Of a DNA stretch of 64,000 nt, positions 8,420 through 16,288 are shown one piece after another. Under the pieces are notes generated by a model. It worked only from the letters and a program-made list of their open reading frames with translations, did no database searches and had not been told where the DNA came from. Numbering within the stretch: the stretch's first letter is position 1; each line of letters begins with the position of its first letter. The position numbers were made by a program, and so were the translations under genes. Source of the DNA: Paracoccaceae bacterium (GTDB taxonomy: Bacteria > Pseudomonadota > Alphaproteobacteria > Rhodobacterales > Rhodobacteraceae); contig JACSRN010000084.1 in NCBI GenBank assembly GCA_014879735.1, positions 1 to 64,000 of the forward strand. The letters run 5' to 3'.

Positions 8420-9465
8420 ATGCTGTGAGCCAGAACCTCAAAGGCCTTTTCATCGGCGCGGGCTTTTTCTCGCGCAACCATCTTCACGCCTGGGCCGAGG
8501 TCGAGGGTGCCGGGATCGCGGCGATCTGTGACCGCGATCCGGTACGGGCCGAGGCTGCGGCGAGAGAATTCGGTATTGCGGAATGGGTGACAGATGCCGC
8601 TGTCCTGCAATCGGGGCGCTTCGATTTCGTGGATATCTGCACCACGATGGAGACACATGAAGCCCTGGTTGGCCTCGCCGTCCAGGCGGGTGTGCCGGTC
8701 ATTGTACAAAAGCCTTTCGCCCCCGATATCGAGACCTGCTTGCGCATCGAGGCCAATGCCCGCAAGGCCGGCGTGCCGGTCATGCTGCATGAGAATTTCC
8801 GGTTTCAGAAGATCTTCCGCCGGTTGCGTGAGATCCTGTCCTCGGGAGAGATCGGCGATATCACCTTCGGCCGCCTCAACTGGCGCAATGATATCGACGT
8901 TTATACCAACCAGCCCTATCTGGTTGAAACAAGACGTTTTATGATCATGGATGTCGGTATCCATATGCTTGATCTCGCGCGCTTTCTGCTGGGTGACGCC
9001 TGTGAGGTCAGCTGTTTCAACCAGTCGGTGAAAGAGGGGATTGCGGGCGAGGATGCCGCAACCATGCTGCTGCGCCATGACAATAAGGCGGTCTCGGTGG
9101 TGGATGTGAGCTATGCCAGCCATAAAAGCCCGAACCCTTTCCCGCAAACCCTGGGCGAGATCGAGGGCCGTCTTGGGACGGTCGAGATCCTCGAAGGCCA
9201 GGTGCTGCGTATCCATACCGCCGCCGGGCGGCGCGATGAGGTGATTGCGGAGGATGGCCGGGCCTGGACCGCGGCGCCCTGGACGCAGATCCAGGATTCG
9301 GTGCCCCGCACCCAGCAGCATTTTATCAACTGTCTGCGGGACGGGCGTGATTTTGAGACTTCGGCGCAGGACAGTCTGAAGACCTATGCTCTTGCCGAAG
9401 CCGCCTATCGTTCGGCGGCCTCGGGCCGGACTGTCGGCATCGCCGATCTGCTGAAGGAAGCCTGA
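8416..9465 (+). CDS. apsD: Gfo/Idh/MocA oxidoreductase, probable D-apiose dehydrogenase
   Basis: The 349-residue protein has an N-terminal Rossmann motif GLFIGAGFFSRNHLHAW, the CDRDP strand end and the EKP-type segment VIVQKPFAPD, where the catalytic Lys sits. The C-terminal substrate domain has HENFRFQKIFRRLRE and the conserved IMDVGIHMLDLARFLLG. Overall it resembles D-apiose dehydrogenases, which oxidise D-apiose with NAD to the lactone hydrolysed by ApnL. It overlaps apnL by 4 bp. The pairing of this family with an ApnL homologue is the main reason for the specific call. Another branched aldose remains possible. Confidence 0.65.
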   Translation: MNAVSQNLKGLFIGAGFFSRNHLHAWAEVEGAGIAAICDRDPVRAEAAAREFGIAEWVTDAAVLQSGRFDFVDICTTMETHEALVGLAVQAGVPVIVQKPFAPDIETCLRIEANARKAGVPVMLHENFRFQKIFRRLREILSSGEIGDITFGRLNWRNDIDVYTNQPYLVETRRFMIMDVGIHMLDLARFLLGDACEVSCFNQSVKEGIAGEDAATMLLRHDNKAVSVVDVSYASHKSPNPFPQTLGEIEGRLGTVEILEGQVLRIHTAAGRRDEVIAEDGRAWTAAPWTQIQDSVPRTQQHFINCLRDGRDFETSAQDSLKTYALAEAAYRSAASGRTVGIADLLKEA

Positions 9466-9466
9466 A

Positions 9467-10492
9467 ATGACCCCTGAAATGCGTCGCGAAGTCGGGCGTA
9501 CCGGTTTCGAAATCCCGGTTCTCGGCCTTGGTACCTGCCCGCTGGGCGGCGTCTATGCTGCCATCGGTGAGTCTGAGGCCCGCGCCACCTATGAGGCGGC
9601 CTGGAATGGCGGCATACGGTTCTTCGATACCGCGCCATGGTACGGGCTTGGCCAGGCCGAGCATCGCACCGGCCGTGCGCTTTATGACCTTCCGCGTGGC
9701 GATTATGTGCTGACCACCAAGGTCGGCCGCGTCTTGCGCGCGCCGCGCGACCGGGCCGGATTTGTGCCACCGGCCTGGCAGGCACCTCTGGCTTTTGAGC
9801 CGCATCATATCTTCACCTATGACGCGGTGATGCGCTCTTATGAAGACAGCCTGCAGCGCCTTGGCATCAACCAGGTCGATGCTGTCTATATCCACGATCT
9901 CGACAGCGGATACTTCAGGACGCCCGAGGCTCTGGAGGCCAAACTGCGCGAACTGGATCAGGGCGGCGGCTACCGCGCGCTGGATGAGCTGAAACGCGCG
10001 GGTGAGATCCGCGCTATAGGCGCCGGAATCAATGAACGCGGCATGATCCGCCGTTTCCTTGCCGACACCGATCTGGACCTGTTCCTCGTAGCCTCGCGCT
10101 ATACGCTGCTCGAACATGAGATCTATCGGGATGAGATCGTCGAGGCCGGCCGCCGCGGCGCCTCGGTCGTGGTTGGGGGCGCGTTCAGTTCCGGCATCCT
10201 TGCCACCGGCCTCGTCGAAGGGGCGAAATATGAATATGGCGCGGTGCCGCCTGCCATCGCCGGCAAGGTGCAGCGGCTGAGCGCGATTGCCGCCGCGCAT
10301 GGGATCTCGCTGGCGGCAGCGGCACTGCAGTTCCCGCTGGCGGCGCCCGAGGTCTGCTCGGTGGTCTTCGGGGCGGTGACACCGGCCGAGGTGGCGCAGA
10401 ATATTGCGCATTTCGGAACGGAGATCCCGCAGGGCTTCTGGTCGGATCTGCGCGGCGAGGGGCTCGTCGCTCGGGATGTGCCGCTGCCCTGA
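9467..10492 (+). CDS. Aldo-keto reductase, aldose (L-fucose/D-threo-aldose) 1-dehydrogenase-like
   Basis: The 341-residue TIM-barrel AKR shows the catalytic tetrad context: Asp in FFDTAPWYG, Tyr in the same stretch, Lys in TTKVGR and His in VYIHDLD. The sequence is closest in style to pyridoxal 4-dehydrogenase / D-threo-aldose 1-dehydrogenases, which oxidise the anomeric carbon of aldoses to lactones. It starts 1 bp after the previous stop with a GAAGGAAG ribosome site and is the last operon gene. It may widen the aldose range or act on a related sugar. It ends against a decayed convergent GntR gene. Confidence 0.8.
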   Translation: MTPEMRREVGRTGFEIPVLGLGTCPLGGVYAAIGESEARATYEAAWNGGIRFFDTAPWYGLGQAEHRTGRALYDLPRGDYVLTTKVGRVLRAPRDRAGFVPPAWQAPLAFEPHHIFTYDAVMRSYEDSLQRLGINQVDAVYIHDLDSGYFRTPEALEAKLRELDQGGGYRALDELKRAGEIRAIGAGINERGMIRRFLADTDLDLFLVASRYTLLEHEIYRDEIVEAGRRGASVVVGGAFSSGILATGLVEGAKYEYGAVPPAIAGKVQRLSAIAAAHGISLAAAALQFPLAAPEVCSVVFGAVTPAEVAQNIAHFGTEIPQGFWSDLRGEGLVARDVPLP

Positions 10493-11217
10493 CGCGCAGC
10501 GATCAGCGCCGCGCGCGGGCGGACCGGCTCGAAAGACGGATCCATCCGCGCAATCAGCATCAGCGCAGAGCGCGCGCAATGAAGGGCAAGAAGCCGCGCC
10601 GCCGCCTCACCGTCGCGCGCTTCGCAGGCGGCGAGGTAACTGCGGTGGTCGGGCGCGGATTGCAGCCGCAGCCCGCGGCCTGCAGGCCAGATCCGGCGAT
10701 ATTGCTCGGCATGAAGCTGAAGCCGCGCCGAGAAATCGGCATGGCGCGCCCCGGCGTGGCGGGTCGGGGTCAGATGGAAAAGCCGGTGCGCTTCCTCATA
10801 AGCGGCATCGGTTCCGCCCGGCCCGGCCGCCTCCATCCGGCTCAGGGAGGTCCGCATCGTGTCGAGATCTTCGGGGCGCAGATGCCCGGCGCTGGCGCGC
10901 AGCGTCTGGCTGTCGAGCTTGATCCACAACGCAGAGAGTTCATCCAGATCCGCCGCCGAAGCCGGGGCGATCATCACCTGGCGGCCCGGGGCAGAGCTGA
11001 CCAGCCCTTCGCGCCCGATCAGCCGCAAAGCTCGCGCACGGGGTTGCGGCTCAGGCCGCGTTCGGCGGCGATCCTGACCTGTGACAGTCGGGCGCCCGGC
11101 GCCAGGTCACCGTCGAGAATGGCGTCGCGTATACGGTCGCAGGCGGTCGCCATTCGCGTGCGGGGCCTGCCGGTCCCCGGGCAGGACAGCCCCTCTGCTT
11201 CATCCCATGCCTCGTCC
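10493..11217 (-). pseudogene. Frameshifted GntR/FCD regulator remnant
   Basis: Reading leftward, MATACDRIRDAILDGDLAPGARLSQVRIAAERGLSRNPVRE is a normal GntR winged helix. A one-base deletion near 11030 then breaks the frame, compared with the intact gene at 1-527. The other frame continues with LRLIGREGLVSSAPGRQ and a complete FCD domain (ADLDELSALWIKLDSQTLRAS ... RLFHLTPTRHAG). The C-terminus runs without its own stop into the convergent aldo-keto reductase gene. By eye it is about half identical to the regulator at the left edge, so it is a decayed paralogue. Both boundaries are approximate. Confidence 0.8.
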
Positions 11218-11440
11218 CAACGGATCGCCGTGCAACCCGAGCTCCGCGAGGCTCCAGAGATGAAAGCCCATGCAGGCGTGGGTGATCGGGTGAAGGTCGG
11301 CAGCTTGTGCCATCATGTCCAGCTAAACCGTCGGCGCGATCCGCGAAAGGTTCGGCCTCATCGCCAAGGTTCTCGGGATCGCGGCGGTCCAGGAATGCGG
11401 ATAGGTCCACCTCCTGCCCCCGCCCGCCTGTCAGACGGCG
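11200..11440 (-). other. Unassigned debris between the GntR remnant and pfkB
   Basis: Only short frames occur here, for example a 38-codon one at 11200-11316 starting MMAQAADLHP. None can be matched to a family by eye. The stretch seems to be a recombination scar: pfkB loses its normal C-terminus when read into it, and the GntR remnant begins in it. Confidence 0.4.
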
Positions 11441-12287
11441 GACCGCCCATCCGCGCCAGATCATGCCCGACAAGCATCGCTTGGCTCGTATCAGCGCCTT
11501 CCGCCCAAGCGGCGAGGAAGCCGCCATTGAAGCTGTCGCCAGTTGCCGTGGTGTCGACCACCCGGTTCGCCCGAGGAAAGGTCTGCGGCGCAACGCCCGG
11601 TTCCATCGCAAGCGCGCCACATTTCAGCGCCCCCGCCACCACACCAAGCCCGCGCAGCCGCTCCAATACTTGGGCCGCGTTAGCATCACCGAAGAGGGCC
11701 ATCTCGTCATCGACCGACGGCAGCGCGATGTCTGTAAGCGCCCAGGCCTCGGCGATGGCTTGCCGTGCCGTCCCTGCATCGCACCGGAGCTGCGGGCGAT
11801 CGTTGGAATCGAAGGCCACCCGCCGCCCTGCCACCCTCAGCTCCGCCAGCGATGTCATGAGCGCTGCACGGGCTGCAGGCGTCAGGATCGCAAGCGTGAT
11901 GCCGGAAAGGTAAAGAATGTCCGCATTGGTCGGCGCCGCGAAATCCTCTGCCCGCTGGAACAGACTTCGCGCCGCCGACATACTGCGCCAACAGGCAAAG
12001 GACCGTTCGTCCGCCGCATCCGTCTGCACCGAATAGATGCCGATATTATGGGCGGGATCGCTCCGGATGGCCGACAGATCCAGCCGTTCCGCGTTAGCGA
12101 GATTCATAAAGGCCCCGGAGAACGGATCGGTGCCGATGCGGGTCTGATAGCCGACGCTGCCGCGCTTCAGGCGGCGGCGACAATAGACAGCGGTGTTGAA
12201 GGTGTCGCCGGCAAAGCCCACTGCAAAGCCGGCGCCTTCACGGCGGATCTCGGCCATTGCTTCGCCGATGCACAGGATGCGGGTCAT
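11358..12287 (-). CDS. PfkB-family kinase, 2-keto-3-deoxygluconate kinase-like, altered C-terminus
   Basis: The 309-residue ribokinase-fold protein has the N-terminal glycine region GFAGDTFNTAVYCRRRL and the C-terminal catalytic motif VVDTTATGDSFNGGFLAAW, with Asp as base. DTT-x-x-GDSFN is typical of KDG kinases, which make KDPG for Entner-Doudoroff cleavage. Similarity ends after GHDLA at about residue 278; the last 30 or so residues (GGPPSDRRAGAGG...) are Arg/Gly/Pro rich and unlike the family. The true 3' end was probably lost in a rearrangement. Catalytic residues remain, so activity is uncertain. ATG overlaps the amidohydrolase stop. Confidence 0.75.
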   Translation of the reverse strand: MTRILCIGEAMAEIRREGAGFAVGFAGDTFNTAVYCRRRLKRGSVGYQTRIGTDPFSGAFMNLANAERLDLSAIRSDPAHNIGIYSVQTDAADERSFACWRSMSAARSLFQRAEDFAAPTNADILYLSGITLAILTPAARAALMTSLAELRVAGRRVAFDSNDRPQLRCDAGTARQAIAEAWALTDIALPSVDDEMALFGDANAAQVLERLRGLGVVAGALKCGALAMEPGVAPQTFPRANRVVDTTATGDSFNGGFLAAWAEGADTSQAMLVGHDLARMGGPPSDRRAGAGGGPIRIPGPPRSREPWR

Positions 12288-13120
12288 GGCTGCCCCAATC
12301 CGTAAAAGGCTCGTGCGGTGCCATCGAACAGTTGCGCCGTCTCGGCGGGGGAAAGTCCCACTGCCAGTGCGTGGGCTTGCGTCAGCCAGCCGCCATAGTC
12401 ACCGGCCAGATTCACCACTGGCCAGTCGCTGCCCCACATCACCCGGCCCGGGCCAAAGCAATCCAGCACATGGGCGGCATGGGCCGCCAGGTCGGACGAC
12501 GCCCAGCTGGGGCCGATTTCGGTGATCATGCCCGAAAGTTTGCACCAGACATTCGGCAGGGCCGCAAGAGCGGCAATGCCCGTGCGCCAGTTGGCATCGG
12601 GGGCCTGTCCCCCGCCCATGCGGGGCTTTGCCATATGGTCGATCACGATCGGCAGATCGGGGTGGCGGCGCGCCAGCGTGGCAAGGGTGGACAAATGGCG
12701 CGGCTGGATCAGCGCATCGAAGCGCAGGCCTGTGGCGGCCATATGGCGCAGCGCCAGATCGGCGGCGGATTGCAGGATCCAGTCGGTTTCGGCGATTGAC
12801 TGCAACATCGGCCGCAGACCCTTCAGCGCCGGATCGGCGCGCAGCCGGTCGATCACCGCCACTGCATCGGCTGCGGTCAGGTCAACCCAGCCAACCACCC
12901 CGGCCACGAAGGATGTATCCCGTGCTAAACCCAGAAGATATTCCGTTTCGGTGACGGTCGGGGTGGCCTGCACCAGCACCGTCTGCCGCACTCCGGCGGC
13001 TGCCAGAAGCGGTGCCAGGTCAGCAGGCCCAAAGTCACGAAAGATCGCGGAGACGCTGGCATTCGGCCAGTCGTAGTCGCCCCTGTCCAGGCGCCAGAAG
13101 TGTTGATGTGCGTCGATCAC
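12284..13120 (-). CDS. Amidohydrolase-2 family lactonase (L-fuconolactonase-like)
   Basis: The 278-residue TIM-barrel hydrolase begins VIDAHQHFWR, the HxH metal motif of the COG3618 family. It continues with VIDHMAKPR and ends with the WGSDWPV motif carrying the catalytic Asp. Characterised relatives open L-fucono-, L-rhamnono- or L-galactono-lactones. GTG at 13120 is the start, preceded by GGAGAAG. It is the first gene of a leftward pair with pfkB, divergent from the polyol dehydrogenase at 13189. With the fucose-dehydrogenase-like SDR at 19891 it would form an aldose-to-aldonate pair. Confidence 0.82.
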   Translation of the reverse strand: MIDAHQHFWRLDRGDYDWPNASVSAIFRDFGPADLAPLLAAAGVRQTVLVQATPTVTETEYLLGLARDTSFVAGVVGWVDLTAADAVAVIDRLRADPALKGLRPMLQSIAETDWILQSAADLALRHMAATGLRFDALIQPRHLSTLATLARRHPDLPIVIDHMAKPRMGGGQAPDANWRTGIAALAALPNVWCKLSGMITEIGPSWASSDLAAHAAHVLDCFGPGRVMWGSDWPVVNLAGDYGGWLTQAHALAVGLSPAETAQLFDGTARAFYGLGQP

Positions 13121-13152
13121 CTGCCGCTTCTCCCCGGCTTGACGAAATGTCC

Positions 13153-13172
13153 ATAATGATAAAAAACATTAT
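13153..13172. promoter_or_regulatory. Inverted repeat ATAATG-N8-CATTAT in a divergent promoter
   Basis: A perfect 6+6 inverted repeat lies between the divergent lactonase and polyol dehydrogenase genes, 17 bp upstream of the ATG at 13189. Its AAAAACATT part recurs at 15206-15214 upstream of the GntR regulator and zinc dehydrogenase. It is a candidate operator of that GntR protein. Confidence 0.45.
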
Positions 13173-13188
13173 TGAAACGGAGAATGCC

Positions 13189-14292
13189 ATGTCAACCTCG
13201 ACAATCACGCCGATCCTGCAATTCGGCACCAGCCGCTTCCTGCAGGCCCATGCCGACCTGTTCCTGTCCGAAGCACTGGCCCAAAGTCGGGCGCTTGGGC
13301 CGGTGACCGTTGTGCAGTCCTCTGGTGATACCGGGCGGCTAGGGCGGCTGGCGGCGCTGGCAGCGCCCGAAGGGTTCTTGGTGCAGGTGCAGGGGCTGGA
13401 GCGCGGGCAGCTGGCCTTGGCCGGGGCGCGCGTCACCTCGGTTCGTCGGGCGTTGAGCACTGCGGCAGACTGGACAGAAATTTGCCGGATCGCGGTGGAT
13501 GAGGCCGAAATCATCCTGTCGAACACCAGCGATGCTGGCTGGATCGCGCAACCGGCGGACCAAGGGACGCGCTTCGATCAGGCCATGTCCTACCCGGCCA
13601 AGTTGACCCATTTGCTGGTTGCGCGCTATCGGGCGGGCGGGCGCCCGATACAAGTGATGCCGACCGAGTTGGTCGCCCGCAACGGCGATGCCCTGCGCGC
13701 CCGGGTGCTGACGCTGGCCGAAGCGCTGGAGCCCGGTCTGGCCGACTGGGTGGGCCGCAAGGTGCGCTTCGTCAATTCGCTCGTCGACCGCATCGTCTCG
13801 GCGCCGCTGGAGCCTGCGGGCGCCGTGGCCGAACCCTATGCCTTATGGGCGATCGAAGATTGTGCCGGGCTGGTGCGCCCCTGCATTCATCCCGCAGTGC
13901 AGGTTGTGGCCGATCTTGACCGGATCGAAAAGCTGAAGCTGCATATCCTGAACCTGGGCCATACTTGGCTGGTGGCCGACTGGCTGGCGCGGGGCGGCCC
14001 CGAAACCTATGTGCGGGAACTGTTGGCCGATCCGGCCATTCGCAAGAGGCTTGAGGCACTTTACGCCGAAGAGGTGCTGCCCAGTTTCGCCGCACGCGGC
14101 TTTGCCGAAGCGCCTGCCTATGTCGCCACCACGCTGGACCGTTTCGCCAATCCCTATCTGGATCATCGGCTTGCTGACATTGCGCAAAACCACGCCGAAA
14201 AGATCCGCCGCCGGATCGTCGCCTTCCTGGACTGGTCGGGCAGCAGCGGGCCGCAGCTGCAGGCGCTGGTCCAGCTTATCCCAGATGATTGA
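13189..14292 (+). CDS. Mannitol dehydrogenase-family oxidoreductase, tagaturonate reductase-like
   Basis: This 367-residue member of the polyol-specific long-chain dehydrogenase family shows the K-x4-N-x2-H catalytic pattern as Lys250, Asn255 and His258 (KLHILNLGH). It has the N-terminal ILQFGTSRFLQAHADLF, whose GTSRF motif is common in UxaB/tagaturonate reductases, and VMPTELVARNGDAL in the middle. The reaction would be D-tagaturonate plus NADH to D-altronate. The ATG at 13189 is chosen for its ACGGAGA ribosome site; earlier in-frame starts run into the divergent lactonase gene. Convergent with the GntR gene, overlapping it by 17 bp. Confidence 0.78.
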   Translation: MSTSTITPILQFGTSRFLQAHADLFLSEALAQSRALGPVTVVQSSGDTGRLGRLAALAAPEGFLVQVQGLERGQLALAGARVTSVRRALSTAADWTEICRIAVDEAEIILSNTSDAGWIAQPADQGTRFDQAMSYPAKLTHLLVARYRAGGRPIQVMPTELVARNGDALRARVLTLAEALEPGLADWVGRKVRFVNSLVDRIVSAPLEPAGAVAEPYALWAIEDCAGLVRPCIHPAVQVVADLDRIEKLKLHILNLGHTWLVADWLARGGPETYVRELLADPAIRKRLEALYAEEVLPSFAARGFAEAPAYVATTLDRFANPYLDHRLADIAQNHAEKIRRRIVAFLDWSGSSGPQLQALVQLIPDD

Positions 14293-15178
14293 CCCGCAAA
14301 GAGGCGATCAGCGTTTCCTTCGATGTCGCCAGATGGGCCTGCATCGCGGCCTGCGCTGCATTCGTATCGCGTGACCGCATGGTGGCGATTATCCGGCGAT
14401 GTTCGCCGATGGCAGCCAGGTTGCGGTCGCGTTCAGACTGTTTGTCCCACTGGTAATGGTAATGGAAAATCAATGATATGACCTTCTGGAAGTCGGTTAC
14501 GAAGCGGTTCTTCACCACGGCACTGATCGTCGCATGGAATTTCTCGTCCAACCGCGAGAAGTCGCGGAAATCGCGGTCGATCCGGCTGAGAAGGTGCAGA
14601 TGCGCCCGGTCCAGATCGTCGATGGCAGTCCAGATGGGGTGGGTTTCTGGCAGAGTGGTAACGGTGCGGGCGGCGTTGACCTCGAGTAGGGCACGGAATT
14701 CGGACAGCTCCATCGCATAATCGGCAGTGAAGCCCAACAGCCGCCAGCCGCCACGCGGCCGCCGCTCGACCAGGCCGAATTGGCCAAGGCTGGCCAGGAA
14801 TTCCTGCAACAGATGCGGCGGAACTGAGAATTGCTTGGCCAGTTGCGCAATGTTCAGCGGGGTCTCGGCGGGAACATCGAAGCGCAGCACCCAGTCGAGG
14901 AACCGTCCCTCCAGTTCACGCAGCGAGATATAATCGTCAGGTTCGGGCAGCCGGTCGGCCGCAGTCGGCGCCCGCACCAGTGGCTTGTGGCGCCCGTCAA
15001 GCTGGATTATCCCGCCGTCGGCCAGCCGTTTCAGCACGGCACGCACCACAGTGCGGCTGACCTTCAGCCCCTCGGCCAGCTTGATCTCTGACGGTAGCGG
15101 ATCGCCGGGCAACAGGTCCGACATTTGGGCAAGCGTCTGATTATAGGCGGAGCGAAATCGGGTATCAGTCCGGGCCAC
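14276..15178 (-). CDS. GntR-family regulator (FCD)
   Basis: The 300-residue protein has an N-terminal winged helix (LPSEIKLAEGLKVSRTVVRAVLKRLADGGII) and a central linker carrying a second helical block (NIAQLAKQFSVPPHLLQEFLASLGQFGLVERR). A C-terminal FCD domain follows, with ELSEFRALLEVNAARTV and DEKFHATIS. It is longer than usual for FCD proteins because of that middle block, which itself looks like a winged-helix segment. It is divergent from the zinc dehydrogenase operon and convergent with the polyol dehydrogenase. It probably controls both, through the AAAAACATT-containing sites at 13153 and about 15204. Confidence 0.88.
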   Translation of the reverse strand: MARTDTRFRSAYNQTLAQMSDLLPGDPLPSEIKLAEGLKVSRTVVRAVLKRLADGGIIQLDGRHKPLVRAPTAADRLPEPDDYISLRELEGRFLDWVLRFDVPAETPLNIAQLAKQFSVPPHLLQEFLASLGQFGLVERRPRGGWRLLGFTADYAMELSEFRALLEVNAARTVTTLPETHPIWTAIDDLDRAHLHLLSRIDRDFRDFSRLDEKFHATISAVVKNRFVTDFQKVISLIFHYHYQWDKQSERDRNLAAIGEHRRIIATMRSRDTNAAQAAMQAHLATSKETLIASLRVNHLG

Positions 15179-15283
15179 GGTTCTGTCTTTTGTACTATTA
15201 CAATTAAAAACATTTTACATGGCGCACCTTGGATGTCTACTGTTCTTTATGATAAAAGTCCGAAAACGAGAGGGGGCGCTGGA
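15179..15283. promoter_or_regulatory. Divergent promoter region with TGTA/TACA-flanked AT-rich site
   Basis: The gap between the GntR gene and the zinc dehydrogenase is AT-rich. It contains TGTA at 15191 and TACA at 15216 around an AATTAAAAACATT core, which shares AAAAACATT with the palindrome at 13153-13172. A GAGAGGGGG ribosome site at about 15268 fixes the dehydrogenase start at 15284. Confidence 0.45.
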
Positions 15284-16288
15284 ATGGCCGAGACGATGCT
15301 TTGCGGCACCTGCCTTGCTCCGGGCCGGTTCGAACTGACCGAGGCGCCCAAGCCGCAGGCCGCACCAGAGGGCTGGGTACTGGTCGATATTGCGGCGGCA
15401 GGGCTGTGCGGCACCGATTACCATATCTTCGCGGGCAAGCATCCCTATCTGAACTACCCCCGTGTTCTTGGCCACGAACTTTCAGGGCGGATCGCGGTGG
15501 CGGCTTCGGGCTGGGCCGTCGGGACGGCAGTGGTGATCAACCCCTATGTGTCCTGCGGCAAATGTCGGGCCTGCCTGCGCGGCAAGCCGAATTGCTGCAC
15601 GAAGATCGAGGTGCTGGGCGTGCATCGCGACGGCGGCATCTGCGCCCGGATTGCGGTGCCTGCCACCAACCTCTATGCGGCGGTGGGCCTGTCGCTGGAA
15701 GCAGCCGCGATGGTCGAGTTTCTGGCCATCGGTGCCCATGCGGTGCGGCGGGGCGAGGTTGCCAAGGACGACCGGGTTCTGGTGACCGGCGCAGGGCCGA
15801 TCGGGTTGGGTGCCGCGCTGTTCGCCCGGCTGCGCGGCGCCGAGGTCCATCTGTTGGATACCGCCCCCGCCCGGCTGGATCAGGCCGCCACCCTGGGCTT
15901 TGTTCATCTGCATGCCGCGTTGGGTGCCGAACACGCCGAAGGTTTCGACGTTGTTTTCGACGCCACTGGTCATGCGGGGGCGATGGAGGCGGGTTTCGCC
16001 CATATCGGGCATGGCGGCTCCTATGTGCTGATTTCAGTGGTGCAGGATCGAATCTCCTTCGCTGACCCTGAGTTTCACAAGCGCGAGGCGCGGTTGATCG
16101 GGTCGCGTAACGCGACCGCCGAGGATTTTGAGGTGGTGATGGATGCGCTGCGCTCGGGCGCGGTGCGCGCCGAGGCGCTCTTGTCGGAGCGCATCGCACT
16201 CAGCGACCTGCCCGCGCGGCTACCCGAACTGGCAGCGGACCGCGGACGGTTGATCAAGGCCATCGTCACACTGGAAGCCGCGCCATGA
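15284..16288 (+). CDS. Zinc-dependent alcohol dehydrogenase, L-galactonate/L-idonate 5-dehydrogenase-like
   Basis: The 334-residue medium-chain dehydrogenase has catalytic zinc ligands in [12 protein letters not shown] and RVLGHELSG, and a structural zinc lobe [15 protein letters not shown]. The Rossmann loop is [24 protein letters not shown]. Relatives oxidise C5 of aldonates such as L-galactonate, L-gulonate or L-idonate. With the tagaturonate-reductase-like gene upstream, L-galactonate to D-tagaturonate is the best-fitting reaction. Start at 15284 is chosen for its strong ribosome site; earlier in-frame codons overlap the divergent GntR gene. The stop overlaps the ABC ATPase start. Confidence 0.8.
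   Translation: MAETMLCGTCLAPGRFELTEAPKPQAAPEGWVLVDIAAAGLCGTDYHIFAGKHPYLNYPRVLGHELSGRIAVAASGWAVGTAVVINPYVSCGKCRACLRGKPNCCTKIEVLGVHRDGGICARIAVPATNLYAAVGLSLEAAAMVEFLAIGAHAVRRGEVAKDDRVLVTGAGPIGLGAALFARLRGAEVHLLDTAPARLDQAATLGFVHLHAALGAEHAEGFDVVFDATGHAGAMEAGFAHIGHGGSYVLISVVQDRISFADPEFHKREARLIGSRNATAEDFEVVMDALRSGAVRAEALLSERIALSDLPARLPELAADRGRLIKAIVTLEAAP

Noticed and set aside
10579-11913. 444-codon open frame on the plus strand
   Set aside because: It is antisense to the GntR remnant and pfkB, is Arg/Pro/Ser rich and shows no domain; a shadow frame in high-GC DNA.
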